DNA of 64,000 bases from Burkholderiales bacterium (lineage in GTDB: Bacteria; Pseudomonadota; Gammaproteobacteria; Burkholderiales; Burkholderiaceae_F), in the NCBI GenBank assembly GCA_020248785.1, contig JADCGX010000037.1, positions 1 through 64,000 of the forward strand. The letters run 5' to 3'. Position 1 is the stretch's first letter; each line of letters starts with the position of its first letter. Positions 45,956 through 55,258 of this stretch are shown one piece after another. Under the pieces are notes generated by a model that had not been told where the DNA came from, did no database searches, and was given only the letters and a program-made list of their open reading frames with translations. Made by a program: the position numbers and the translations under genes.

Positions 45956-46279
45956 TCAGACCGCGCAGCTTTCGGCGCCGTCTTTCTTGGGACAGCCCGC
46001 CGGTCGATCACTCGCCGGCAGCGGACAGCGGTTCACCTCAAACGGTGAGCGTTGCAGGAACACCGTCAGTGCCGCCGCGCTTGCCGCAATGGCCCAGAAG
46101 AAAAAGAAACCGATGGTGTAGATCGGCATTCGCCCCGCATCCAACGGCACACCAAACACGCTCAGATCGGCCGGGTCGATCAGTGCAAAGAACACGAGTT
46201 CGGCCACCGCAGCGACTAAAAACGCCGGCCACAGCACCCACAGCACGCGCTGCACGCGTTCGCTCGACATCGCCGCCAT
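45956..46279 (-). CDS. Small membrane protein at the end of the cco operon
   Basis: A 107-residue protein with two transmembrane helices (VLWVLWPAFLVAAVAELVFF, MPIYTIGFFFFWAIAASAAA) and a polar Cys-containing tail (NRCPLPASDRPAGCPKKDGA). Such proteins follow ccoH in several Betaproteobacteria; no function is known. It lies 54 bp after ccoH and faces fnr. Confidence 0.75.
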   Translation of the reverse strand: MAAMSSERVQRVLWVLWPAFLVAAVAELVFFALIDPADLSVFGVPLDAGRMPIYTIGFFFFWAIAASAAALTVFLQRSPFEVNRCPLPASDRPAGCPKKDGAESCAV

Positions 46280-46333
46280 CGCTGTCTCCTTGCTCGCTGA
46301 CTTGCTGGCGCCTCGTCGCGGGCGCTTGCACCC

Positions 46334-46891
46334 TTACCTGCCTGCGTCCACCGTGATGCTGCCGCTGCGCGCCAGCATCGAGGCGTCACCGTCCATGCGC
46401 CACTCGCGCGCATCGATCACCACGCGCCAGGCCACGCGGTTGCTGACCGGCGCAGCATCGGCCCAGTTGCCCACGTACTCGACGCTGCGCCCGTCATCGG
46501 CGACGCTGTGCCGCGCAAGCACTGCCGAGCGATCAGCCCCGCTGCGGCCCGGGTGCACCAGGCGCACGGTGATGCTGGCCTCCGGCGGCACGGGCTCTTG
46601 AGCCGTGAGGCGCACCAGCACAGCGTCACCACCGCTGATGCCGCGCGCACCAAGAACCGCCCGCAGCCCCAGCGTGCGGGCGCGCTCATCGCGTGCCAGT
46701 TGCTGATTGATCTCGAGCCCGCGCTTGTAATAGTCCTTGGTCACCACACCATCGTTGCTCATGATCGCCAGCGTGATGGTGGCGATGCAGCCCAGAACCG
46801 CCGCCAACGGCGGAATGCTGAGCAGCCACGGCCAGCGCTGGCGGTACCAGGGCGGCGCGGCGGCTGCGGTGGCGTCCAGTGTTGAACTCAT
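46334..46891 (-). CDS. ccoH: FixH/CcoH family cbb3 oxidase assembly protein
   Basis: A 185-residue protein with one membrane helix (WPWLLSIPPLAAVLGCIATI) and a periplasmic FixH domain: SNDGVVTKDYYKRGLEINQQ, LARDERARTLGLRA and a C-terminal beta-rich part. It helps assemble or stabilise the cbb3 oxidase. ATG at 46891 follows GAGGAGA; ccoG ends 38 bp upstream. Confidence 0.88.
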   Translation of the reverse strand: MSSTLDATAAAAPPWYRQRWPWLLSIPPLAAVLGCIATITLAIMSNDGVVTKDYYKRGLEINQQLARDERARTLGLRAVLGARGISGGDAVLVRLTAQEPVPPEASITVRLVHPGRSGADRSAVLARHSVADDGRSVEYVGNWADAAPVSNRVAWRVVIDAREWRMDGDASMLARSGSITVDAGR

Positions 46892-46929
46892 GCCTGTCTC
46901 CTCGTCAGTCTCATGATGGCCGGCGCGCA

Positions 46930-48459
46930 TCAGCGGCGCAGGCCAAGGAACGTGGTGTGCTCGCGCACCTGAATGCCGGCATCGTCGCTCGACGTCACTT
47001 CGATCGTCACCTTGTGCGACCCCGGCGGCACGTCGTCGGCTGGTGCCTGCAGGCGTAGCGGCACCGAGCGCGTGGTGGCGGGCTCCAGTTCGAACGTCGC
47101 TTCGGAGCCGACCGCGAGCCCCGGCAGGCCACTGGCCTGGACCGTGTAGCGCTGCGGCTTTTCCGTGGTGTTCATCACGTGCAGCCGATAGACGTTCTCG
47201 ACCATGCTGGCGCCCTTGTCATCCGTGACCTCGCGCGCCAGTGTTGCACGGTCGCGAATCACGTCGACCTTCAGCGGCACGCGCACGGCCACGGCCACCA
47301 CCAGCGCGGTGATGATCGACAGCAGGATCACGGCGTAGACGAGCACACGCGGGCGCAGCACGCGGCGCAGCACCTGGCCGCTGTCGTAGTGCTGGGCCAG
47401 CGCATTGGTCGTCGTGTAGCGCACGAGGCCGCGCGGCAGGCCCGCCTTGTCCATCACGTGATTGCAGGCGTCCACGCAGGCCGCGCAGCCAATGCACTCG
47501 TACTGCAGTCCATTGCGGATATCGATGCCGGTCGGACACACCTGCACGCAAAGATCGCAGTCGATGCAGTCGCCCAGCCCCTGGGCGCGCCGATCAATGC
47601 CCTTGCTCTTCCTCTGCGCGGGCGCGCGCGGCTCGCCACGGCCGCTGTCGTAGGTCACGATCAGGGTGTCCTTGTCGAACATCGCGCTCTGGAAGCGCGC
47701 ATACGGACACATGTACTTGCACACCTGCTCGCGCATCCAGCCCGCGTTGCCATAGGTCGCAAAGCCGTAGAACAGCACCCAGAAGAGCGACCAGCCGCCA
47801 ATGGCGAGCGCCAGCATCTCGGCACCAAGTTCGCGGATCGGCGTGAAAAAGCCCACGAAGGTATAGCCGGTCCACAGCGCCACCGCGATCCACGCCGCAT
47901 GCTTGGCACTCTTCAGCCCGGCCTTGCGGGCCGACCAGGGCGCCTTGTCGAGCGCCATGCGCTTGCTGCGGTCGCCCTCAATGCGCCGCTCGATCCACAT
48001 GAAGATCTCGGTGTAGACGGTTTGCGGGCAGGCATAGCCGCACCACAAGCGGCCGCCGATGGCCGTGAACAGGAACAACGACAGCGCGGCAATGATGAGC
48101 AGCGCGCTAAGGTAAATGACGTCCTGCGGCCATAGCACGAGGCCGAAGATGTAGAACTTGCGCGCCGCCAGATCGAACAGCACCGCCTGGCGGTCGTTGT
48201 ACTGCAGCCAGGGCAGGCCATAGAACACGATCTGGGTGAGCCAGACGGTGGCCCAGCGCCAGCGCTGAAAGGTGCCCAGGCGGTCGCCGATCCTCGCGCG
48301 GGGGTAGATCTCCTTGCGCTTGGCGTAGAGTGAACTCAAGCCATCGTCGCCATCGGCGACGGTACTGGCGACGGGCTGGATCGGAATCACGGCGGGACGC
48401 GCTGGGTCCTTGGCGCCTTCATCGGAAGTCGGCCGCTTGAGATCGACGACGCTGTTCAT
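46930..48459 (-). CDS. ccoG: CcoG, cbb3 oxidase-associated iron-sulfur protein
   Basis: A 509-residue membrane protein with several helices and two 4Fe-4S motifs: CIDCDLCVQVCPTG and CIGCAACVDACNHV. It also has RLWCGYACPQTVYTEIF and CKYMCPYARFQSAM, and a C-terminal immunoglobulin-like domain. CcoG is thought to reduce Cu(II) for Cu(B) insertion. ATG at 48459 follows the end of the noncoding region after ccoP. A weak FNR-like dyad lies at 48558-48571. Confidence 0.95.
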   Translation of the reverse strand: MNSVVDLKRPTSDEGAKDPARPAVIPIQPVASTVADGDDGLSSLYAKRKEIYPRARIGDRLGTFQRWRWATVWLTQIVFYGLPWLQYNDRQAVLFDLAARKFYIFGLVLWPQDVIYLSALLIIAALSLFLFTAIGGRLWCGYACPQTVYTEIFMWIERRIEGDRSKRMALDKAPWSARKAGLKSAKHAAWIAVALWTGYTFVGFFTPIRELGAEMLALAIGGWSLFWVLFYGFATYGNAGWMREQVCKYMCPYARFQSAMFDKDTLIVTYDSGRGEPRAPAQRKSKGIDRRAQGLGDCIDCDLCVQVCPTGIDIRNGLQYECIGCAACVDACNHVMDKAGLPRGLVRYTTTNALAQHYDSGQVLRRVLRPRVLVYAVILLSIITALVVAVAVRVPLKVDVIRDRATLAREVTDDKGASMVENVYRLHVMNTTEKPQRYTVQASGLPGLAVGSEATFELEPATTRSVPLRLQAPADDVPPGSHKVTIEVTSSDDAGIQVREHTTFLGLRR

Positions 48460-48726
48460 CTGCTTCTCGGTAATCCGCTCGCACCGGCGGTAGGAACCGG
48501 CTGTAACGGGGGACATATCACCACAGAGGAGTGTCGCAGCGCGCAGCCAGCGGCTTGTTGGGATGGATCAACAGCCTCGTCAACGGCTGGCGGCCTTGCA
48601 GCCGCACAGCGGAGCAATGTGACGCGGCTCACAAAACGCGCAGGACTTGCACGGACTGTGTGCCGGCCGCAAGAACGAACGGGCCGCGTGAGTGGCCCCT
48701 TGGAAGAGCAAGAGCCGGCAGGTGAC

Positions 48727-49662
48727 CTACTTGCTGGGCGGTGCCGCCGCGGCCGACTTGTTCAGGCCGTAGACATACGCGGCAACCAAATGAAGTTCGG
48801 CCTCCGACAGGATTCCTTTGAACGCAGGCATCACGCCGCCGCGTCCCTTGGTAATCGTTTCAGTGATCGCCGCCACGCTGCCACCATAGAGCCAGCTCTT
48901 GTTGGTCAGGTCCGGCGCACCGAGCGCCGGATTGCCCTTGCCTTCGGCGCCGTGGCAGGCGGCACAGGCCGCGAACTTGCCCTGGCCACGTGCAGCACGC
49001 ACCGAGTCATGCGCGGAGTTCGACAGCGACAGCACGTAGTGCGCGACGTCCGTGACGTCGTCCGGGCCGCCGACTGCCGCCGCCATCGGCGGCATCGCGC
49101 CCTTGCGACCAGCAACGATGCTGGCCTGGATTGCCTCGGCGGTGCCACCCCACAACCACTCGGCATCGGCCAGGTTGGGAAAGCCGCGCGTGCCGCGCGC
49201 GTCCGAGCCATGACACTGCGCACAGTTGTTCAGGAAAATGCGCTCGCCCATTTGTAGCGCGCGCGACTCGCCCACCAGCTTCTCAATCGGCTGCGCCTGG
49301 TACTGCGCAAGGATGGGACCGAAGCGCGCCTCGGCCGCCTTGACCTCAGCGGCATGCTGGCCCGACGAGGTCCAACCCAGGATGCCGCCGAACTTGGTGC
49401 CCAGCCCCGGGAACAGGATCAGGTAGATCACCGAGAAAATCACGGTGACGTAGAACAGCCACATCCACCAGCGCGGCAACGGGTTATGAAACTCCTGCAG
49501 ATCGCCATCCCACACATGGCCGGTGGTGTCCGGATCGGCCTGCGCGCCGACCTTGACGCGGACCTTGCTCTGCGACCAGAGGAACACCCCGCAGCCCACC
49601 ACCGACACGATGGTGATGATCGCGATGTAGTAGTCCCAGAAGATGCTCGTGAAGTCAGTCAT
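48727..49662 (-). CDS. ccoP: cbb3 oxidase diheme cytochrome c subunit
   Basis: A 311-residue subunit. The N-terminal region has two membrane helices (YYIAIITIVSVVGCGVFLWS, WWMWLFYVTVIFSVIYLILF) with HVWDGDLQEFHNPLPRWW between them, and two periplasmic cytochrome c domains with CAQCH and CAACH. It passes electrons to CcoN. It starts 12 bp after ccoQ. Confidence 0.96.
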   Translation of the reverse strand: MTDFTSIFWDYYIAIITIVSVVGCGVFLWSQSKVRVKVGAQADPDTTGHVWDGDLQEFHNPLPRWWMWLFYVTVIFSVIYLILFPGLGTKFGGILGWTSSGQHAAEVKAAEARFGPILAQYQAQPIEKLVGESRALQMGERIFLNNCAQCHGSDARGTRGFPNLADAEWLWGGTAEAIQASIVAGRKGAMPPMAAAVGGPDDVTDVAHYVLSLSNSAHDSVRAARGQGKFAACAACHGAEGKGNPALGAPDLTNKSWLYGGSVAAITETITKGRGGVMPAFKGILSEAELHLVAAYVYGLNKSAAAAPPSK

Positions 49663-49674
49663 GGGGGGTCCTCT

Positions 49675-49839
49675 TTAGCGGCGCTGCGGACGCTGGTCCG
49701 GAGCACTGTCCATAAATGGCAGCTGGGCCGCCTCATCGAACTTGTCCTTGCTCTTGCGGTGATACGCCCACCACACAATGCCGAGGAAGGTGACGAACGC
49801 CAGTGCGGTGATGACCGCACGCGCGGTGTTCAGATCCAT
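49675..49839 (-). CDS. ccoQ: cbb3 oxidase small subunit
   Basis: A 54-residue protein: MDLNTARAVITALAFVTFLG, then IVWWAYHRKSKDKFDEAAQL and PFMDSAPDQRPQRR. One membrane helix and the family segment WWAY...KFDEAA identify CcoQ/FixQ, which stabilises the complex. It lies between ccoO and ccoP with 11- and 12-bp gaps. Confidence 0.93.
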   Translation of the reverse strand: MDLNTARAVITALAFVTFLGIVWWAYHRKSKDKFDEAAQLPFMDSAPDQRPQRR

Positions 49840-49850
49840 GGCCGCACCTC

Positions 49851-50468
49851 TCAGTTGACGTTGCGCAGTTGAAGGCCGAGGCCCTGCAGGTAGGCGATCA
49901 GCGCATCCAACTCGGTCTTGCCTTTGAGCTGCTCGGGCGCCTTGGCGATCTCATCGGCGCCATAGGGCACGCCGATGCGCGCCAGGGCGCGCATGCGCGC
50001 CTGCACGTCGTCTTTTTCAACGCTGGCCTTGGCAAGCCACGGGTAGGCCGGCATGTTCGACTCCGGCACGACATCACGCGGGTTGTTGAAGTGGATGCGG
50101 TGCCAGTCGTCCGAATAGCGGCCGCCCACGCGCGCCAGGTCCGGGCCGGTGCGCTTGCTGCCCCACTGGAACGGATGGTCGTACACCGACTCGCCAGCCA
50201 CCGAGTAGTGGCCGTAGCGCAGGGTCTCGGCACGGAACGGCCGGATCATCTGCGAGTGGCAGTTGTAGCACCCCTCGCGGATATAGATGTCGCGGCCGAC
50301 AAGACGCAGCGGCTCGTAGGGCTTCAGGCCCGCCACAGGCTCCGTGGTCTGCCGCTGAAAGTACAGCGGCACGATCTCGACCAGCCCGCCGACCGACACG
50401 GTCAGCACGACCAGGATGATCATGAGCCAGGAGTTCTGCTCGATGAAGTCGTGATTGAAGATCTTCAT
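49851..50468 (-). CDS. ccoO: cbb3 oxidase monoheme cytochrome c subunit
   Basis: A 205-residue subunit with an N-terminal anchor ([20 protein letters not shown]) and one heme c motif [19 protein letters not shown]. Axial Met and family residues follow in [16 protein letters not shown] at 50468 lies 20 bp after ccoN. Confidence 0.97.
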   Translation of the reverse strand: MKIFNHDFIEQNSWLMIILVVLTVSVGGLVEIVPLYFQRQTTEPVAGLKPYEPLRLVGRDIYIREGCYNCHSQMIRPFRAETLRYGHYSVAGESVYDHPFQWGSKRTGPDLARVGGRYSDDWHRIHFNNPRDVVPESNMPAYPWLAKASVEKDDVQARMRALARIGVPYGADEIAKAPEQLKGKTELDALIAYLQGLGLQLRNVN

Positions 50469-50488
50469 TTGCTTGGTCCCTTCGGTCG

Positions 50489-51934
50489 TCAGTGGGCGGG
50501 CGCAAGCGCGGGTACCGGGTCGCTCACCGCCTTGCCGACGGCGATCGTCTTGAACATGTTGTAGGCCATGATGCAAATGCCCACGAGGTACATCGTGCCG
50601 CCCGCCAGGCGGATCACGTAGAACGGATAGGTGGCCTTGATGCTCTCGATGAAGGCGTAGGTCAGCGTGCCGTCCTCGTTGACCGCGCGCCACATCAGGC
50701 CCTGCATCACGCCGGCGATCCACATGGCGGCGATGTAGAGCACGACGCCGATGGTGGCGATCCAGAAATGCGCGGTCACAAGGCGCATCGAGTACATCTC
50801 GGTGCGGCCGTACAGGCGCGGCAGCAGGTAGTAAATGGCGCCCATGGTGATGAAGCCCACCCAGCCCAGCGCACCCGAGTGCACGTGGCCGATGGTCCAG
50901 TCCGTGTAGTGCGACAGCGCGTTCACGGTCTTGATGGACATCATCGGGCCCTCGAACGTGCTCATGCCATAGAACGACAGCGACACGATGAGGAACTTGA
51001 GGATCGGATCCTCGCGCAACTTATGCCAGGCACCCGACAGCGTCATGATGCCGTTGATCATGCCGCCCCAGGAGGGCGCCAGCAGGATCAGCGAGAACAG
51101 CATGCCGATCGACTGCGCCCAGTCGGGCAGTGCCGTGTAGTGCAGGTGGTGCGGGCCGGCCCACATATAGGTGAAGATCAGCGCCCAGAAGTGCACCACT
51201 GAAAGGCGGTAGCTGTAGACGGGGCGGCCGGCGGCCTTGGGGATGAAGTAGTACATGATCCCGAGGAAGCCCGCAGTCAGGAAGAAGCCCACCGCGTTGT
51301 GACCGTACCACCACTGGATCATCGCGTCCTGCGCGCCCGAGTACAGCGAGTACGACTTGGTCAGGCTGACCGGCGTGGCCATCGAGTTGACGATGTGCAG
51401 CAGCGCCACCGTGAGGATGAAGGCGCCGAAGAACCAGTTTGCGACGTAGATGTGCTTGACCTTGCGCATCCCGATGGTGCCGAAGAACACCACCGCGTAG
51501 CTCACCCACACCACGGCGATCAGCAGGTCGATCGGCCATTCGAGCTCGGCGTACTCCTTGCCGCTGGTGATGCCCAGCGGCAGCGTGACCGCCGCCAGAA
51601 CGATCACCAGTTGCCAGCCCCAAAAGGTGAACCACGCAAGTTGAGGCAGGAACAGCGACGTCTGCGAAGTGCGCTGCACGACGTAATAGCTCGTGGCAAA
51701 CAGAGCGCAGCCGCCAAAGGCGAAGATCACCGCATTGGTGTGCAAGGGACGCAGCCGCCCGAACGAAAGCCAAGGCAGATCGAAGTTCAGCGCCGGCCAG
51801 GCCATCTGGGCGGCGATGAACACGCCCACCAGCATGCCGACGATGCCCCAGATCACGGTCATGATCGAAAACGCCCGGATCACGCCGTAGTCGTAGGTCT
51901 GCACCCCGGCGGACGCTCTGGCGACTGTGCTCAT
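50489..51934 (-). CDS. ccoN: cbb3 oxidase catalytic subunit
   Basis: A 481-residue, twelve-helix subunit that reduces oxygen at the heme b3-Cu(B) site. Histidine ligands are visible: [55 protein letters not shown], and [20 protein letters not shown]. The start at [20 protein letters not shown] follows GAGGAT. A perfect FNR dyad lies upstream at 52093-52106. Confidence 0.97.
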   Translation of the reverse strand: MSTVARASAGVQTYDYGVIRAFSIMTVIWGIVGMLVGVFIAAQMAWPALNFDLPWLSFGRLRPLHTNAVIFAFGGCALFATSYYVVQRTSQTSLFLPQLAWFTFWGWQLVIVLAAVTLPLGITSGKEYAELEWPIDLLIAVVWVSYAVVFFGTIGMRKVKHIYVANWFFGAFILTVALLHIVNSMATPVSLTKSYSLYSGAQDAMIQWWYGHNAVGFFLTAGFLGIMYYFIPKAAGRPVYSYRLSVVHFWALIFTYMWAGPHHLHYTALPDWAQSIGMLFSLILLAPSWGGMINGIMTLSGAWHKLREDPILKFLIVSLSFYGMSTFEGPMMSIKTVNALSHYTDWTIGHVHSGALGWVGFITMGAIYYLLPRLYGRTEMYSMRLVTAHFWIATIGVVLYIAAMWIAGVMQGLMWRAVNEDGTLTYAFIESIKATYPFYVIRLAGGTMYLVGICIMAYNMFKTIAVGKAVSDPVPALAPAH

Positions 51935-52092
51935 GTGGTTATCCTCGATGTGATTGCTTTGAATGCTTTGCGGTGCGGCGGCCCAGCTCCCCGCCGGCCG
52001 CTTGCGCGCACTGGCGCTGATCTGTAGTTGGTCTGGATCGACCCGCCTGCCAGTGGACTGCCGCATTGTGTTGATGCGGTGCCTCATGGCGG

Positions 52093-52106
52093 TTGACTCA
52101 AGTCAA
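52093..52106. promoter_or_regulatory. FNR box before ccoN
   Basis: TTGACTCAAGTCAA: perfect TTGAC/GTCAA half-sites. On the minus strand a CACAAT -10-like hexamer at 52065-52070 would place the box near -41.5, the class II site, for the ccoNOQP transcript. Confidence 0.75.
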
Positions 52107-52180
52107 CGGCGACTTGGGCAAGGTCATGGGGACCGTGGCCCTGTCGCTGCCGCGCCTCGTGATTGGCCTGACGACGTCCT

Positions 52181-52366
52181 TCAGCGCGGCACGTCGACCT
52201 TGCTGCCTGCATCAGCGCCGTCCTGCGCAGACGTCTCGTCGAGGATGCGCTGGCCCTCGCCTTCGAGCGCGTCGAACTGGCCAGACATGACCGACCACAC
52301 CAGCACGACGCCAATACCCATCACCAGCACCACAGAGAGCGGAATGAGAAGGTAAAGGGAGTCCAT
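52181..52366 (-). CDS. ccoS: cbb3 oxidase assembly protein CcoS
   Basis: A 61-residue protein with one membrane helix (MDSLYLLIPLSVVLVMGIGV) and the family segment VWSVMSGQFDALEGEGQRIL. CcoS is needed for heme or copper maturation of the oxidase. It follows ccoI by 63 bp. Confidence 0.92.
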   Translation of the reverse strand: MDSLYLLIPLSVVLVMGIGVVLVWSVMSGQFDALEGEGQRILDETSAQDGADAGSKVDVPR

Positions 52367-52429
52367 GATCGTCAGTCTGGTGTCAGCTTCGGTGTCGACT
52401 GGGCGTGGGCGCGTCGCATGTGAGCCCGA

Positions 52430-54886
52430 TCAGACACGCGCCGCACGCATCGCATTGCCGATGACGAGCGCCGAACTGGCCGCCATGCCAACCGCCGCCA
52501 GCGCCGGCGTGAGATAGCCCAGGGCGGCCAGCGGAATCACGCCCACGTTGTAGATGAGCGCCCAGGCGAGGTTCTGGCGCACGACGCGCATGCCATAGCG
52601 CGCGCCATGCACCGCATGCCCGACATCCGCCAGGCGCGAACTGAGCGCGATGAAGTCCGCCCGCGCCTGCGCCAGGGCATTGCCCTCGGCCAGCGCAATC
52701 GACACATCGGCCTGCGCGATCACCGGCGCATCGTTCATGCCGTCGCCCAGCATCGCCACGCGGCGGCCGTCGTGCTGCCACTGCTGCACCAACGCGCGCT
52801 TCGACTCCGGCGTCTGGTGCGCGAAGACGCGGTCGATCGCCAGCTCGCGTCCCACGCGTTCGACCGGCTCGCGTCGATCGCCAGAGACCAGCGCAATCTC
52901 GGCGCCCGCGGCCCGCAGGCCATCGACCAGGGCAGCCGCGTCATCACGCAGCCGCTCGCCAAAGACAAACAGCGCCAGCGGGCCGTCGCGATCGGCCAGC
53001 ACGATGACGCTGTTGGACGCGAGCTTCTCGCGCTCCATGCGCTGCAACAGGCGCGCGCCCACCGGCAGCAGATCGGCGATCACATGGCCAAGCGCGTACT
53101 CGGGTTTGCCCAGTCGCAGCCGCACGCCATCGACCGTTGCCTCGACGCCGGCCGAGGCATGCGCGCGCCCGTCGGAAATCGACGGCAGCACGAGCTTGCG
53201 TTGCCGCGCCTCGCCCGCCAGCGCGCGTGCAAAGGGATGCGTGGACAGCGTCTCCAGACTGGCCGCCAGCGCGATCAGCTGGGTGGTGTCGGTGACGGCC
53301 GAGCGCAGGGCAACCACCCGCTCCAGCGCCGGGTCGCTGCTGGTGAGCGTGCCAGTCTTGTCGAACGCGAATGTGTCGACACGCGCCAATTGCTCCAGCG
53401 CGACCACGCGCGTGGTCAGCACACCACGGCGGGCGAGCGCCGATTGCGTGGCGCCGAGGGCGGCGGGCGCGGCCAGCGACAGCGCGCAGGGGCAGGTGGC
53501 CACGAGCACCGCAATCGCATTGGGCAGCGCCTGCGACGGATCGACGATCCACCAGCCGATGACCGTGGCGGCCGTGATCACGAGCACGGCCCAAAGGAAC
53601 ACGATCGCCACGCGGTTGGCGGTCTCGACGATGTGCGGGCGGTCCTGCCCGGCCGCATCGACCAGCCTGCGCAGCGTGGCGAGCGAGGTCGCCTCGCCCG
53701 CGCGCGTGACTTCCACCACGAGCGGCTGGTCCAGGTTGACGCTGCCAGCCAGCACCGGCATGCCTTCGCTCTTTTCGATCGGCGTCGCTTCGCCGGTCAG
53801 CCAGGCCTGCGAGAGGGTCGTCGCACCCTGGGCCACCACACCATCGGCGGGCACCGTTTCGCCGGGCGGCACCAAGACCTTGTCGCCAACGACGAGGGTC
53901 GAGGACTCCACGCTGTCATGCGCCTGCGATCCGGGCCACGCGCGCAGGCGCAGCGCCATGAGCCGGGTCTTGCGCCGTGCTTGGGCCACGTGTTCGTGGG
54001 CGCGCGCCAGCGCCTTGGCTTGCCACCAGCGGCTGGCCAGCACCAACGCGACGAACATCGTGATCGAGTCGTAGTACACGGGCCCGTGCGACACCGCGGT
54101 CGCCCACGCGCTGGCCACGAAGGCGGCCGTCAGTCCCAGCACGATCGGCAGATCCATGCCGAGCAGGGCCGCTCGGCCCGCACGCAACTGGCTGATGGCG
54201 GCGCGGAAAATCGGCACGGCAGAGAACAGCATCACCGGCACGGTCAGGATGAGCTGCGCAATGCGCAGCAACTGCTCGACGTCCGGCGCGATATCGCCCG
54301 GCGCCGCCACATAAGCCGGCACCGCCAGCATCATCACCTGCATCATCGCGAGCCAGGCGAGGAGCACCCGCGCGAGCTCAATGCGGCGCGCGCGCGGCGA
54401 CAGCGCCTCGCTGCCCGTGCGGTAGCCGGCGCGCTCGATGGCGCGCCCGATGCGCTCTTCCGAGGTCCGCGCGGCATCGAAGCTCACATAGGCGCGCCGC
54501 GCGGCAAAGTCGACCTGGGCCCGCGCAACACCTGGCTCGCGGCGCAACCTGTGCTCGATCAGCAGCCCACAGGCGGCGCACACCATGCCCGACACATCGA
54601 ACTGCGCCTGCGCCAACTGCAGGTCCGCGGCGGCCGGCGGTACGGCCTCGGCCACGGCCGCGTCGAGCAGCAGGCGGTCGCGCCCGCTGGCTTGTGCAAG
54701 GAAGAGCTGCTCGGCGATGAACGCGCAGCCCTGGCAACAGAAGGGTCGCAGCCGGCGGCCGAGGCGCTTTTCGACGACCTTCAACCCGACGAGCGCATCA
54801 CCGCAGTGCGCGCAGACCCCGCTCGATGTCGCGTCGCCCGTGGCGATCGCCTCTTTGGCCTTGCGCAGTGCGCGGTCGGTGGACAT
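52430..54886 (-). CDS. ccoI: Copper-exporting P-type ATPase for cbb3 assembly
   Basis: An 818-residue P1B ATPase. The N-terminus has cysteine clusters (CAHCGD, FCCQGCAF) and one HMA domain with MVCAAC (Cys103/106). The core has CPC in VATCPCALSLAAPAALG (about 463), the phosphorylated Asp in DKTGTLTSSDP (about 510) and GDGMNDAPVIAQADV. It exports Cu(I) to the periplasm for CcoN. ATG at 54886 follows a noncoding leader; an FNR dyad lies about 205 bp upstream. Confidence 0.95.
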   Translation of the reverse strand: MSTDRALRKAKEAIATGDATSSGVCAHCGDALVGLKVVEKRLGRRLRPFCCQGCAFIAEQLFLAQASGRDRLLLDAAVAEAVPPAAADLQLAQAQFDVSGMVCAACGLLIEHRLRREPGVARAQVDFAARRAYVSFDAARTSEERIGRAIERAGYRTGSEALSPRARRIELARVLLAWLAMMQVMMLAVPAYVAAPGDIAPDVEQLLRIAQLILTVPVMLFSAVPIFRAAISQLRAGRAALLGMDLPIVLGLTAAFVASAWATAVSHGPVYYDSITMFVALVLASRWWQAKALARAHEHVAQARRKTRLMALRLRAWPGSQAHDSVESSTLVVGDKVLVPPGETVPADGVVAQGATTLSQAWLTGEATPIEKSEGMPVLAGSVNLDQPLVVEVTRAGEATSLATLRRLVDAAGQDRPHIVETANRVAIVFLWAVLVITAATVIGWWIVDPSQALPNAIAVLVATCPCALSLAAPAALGATQSALARRGVLTTRVVALEQLARVDTFAFDKTGTLTSSDPALERVVALRSAVTDTTQLIALAASLETLSTHPFARALAGEARQRKLVLPSISDGRAHASAGVEATVDGVRLRLGKPEYALGHVIADLLPVGARLLQRMEREKLASNSVIVLADRDGPLALFVFGERLRDDAAALVDGLRAAGAEIALVSGDRREPVERVGRELAIDRVFAHQTPESKRALVQQWQHDGRRVAMLGDGMNDAPVIAQADVSIALAEGNALAQARADFIALSSRLADVGHAVHGARYGMRVVRQNLAWALIYNVGVIPLAALGYLTPALAAVGMAASSALVIGNAMRAARV

Positions 54887-55090
54887 CGGATCGTGCGGGT
54901 CGGCACGCGAGCGTGCAGGCAAACGTGCGGCAGGAAAAAGAAATGGGCAGCGGCCGCAAAAGCACCGAGTGCACCCGCAGGCTCGCGACGAGTCGCATGC
55001 AGCCGATGCGCGCGGTGCCCCTCCCTTGCGACGCTGCCCTGAGAAGAAAAGCACCCTCAGCGAAGGTTACGGAGGTCGTTACACAGAGCG

Positions 55091-55104
55091 TTGACGCACG
55101 TCAA
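55091..55104. promoter_or_regulatory. FNR box before ccoI
   Basis: TTGACGCACGTCAA: perfect TTGAC/GTCAA half-sites. A TAACCT hexamer on the minus strand at 55064-55069 would place the box close to -41. Confidence 0.7.
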
Positions 55105-55258
55105 CGGCGCGGACGCGGCGGCTCAGGAGCCGCGCGTCGGCAAACCGGTCGGCAGTGCCCTTTCGTGACTTGGCGGACAAGCCCTGTCGCTGGACGCGTG
55201 CGCGGTCCCTGCGCTGTGCAGCGCCGTGCGACCCTGCACGCCAAGCCAAACCGCCCGC

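Noticed and set aside
48558-48571. TTGGGATGGATCAA before ccoG as an FNR box
   Set aside because: Only one half-site fits and no -10 element lies at the right distance.
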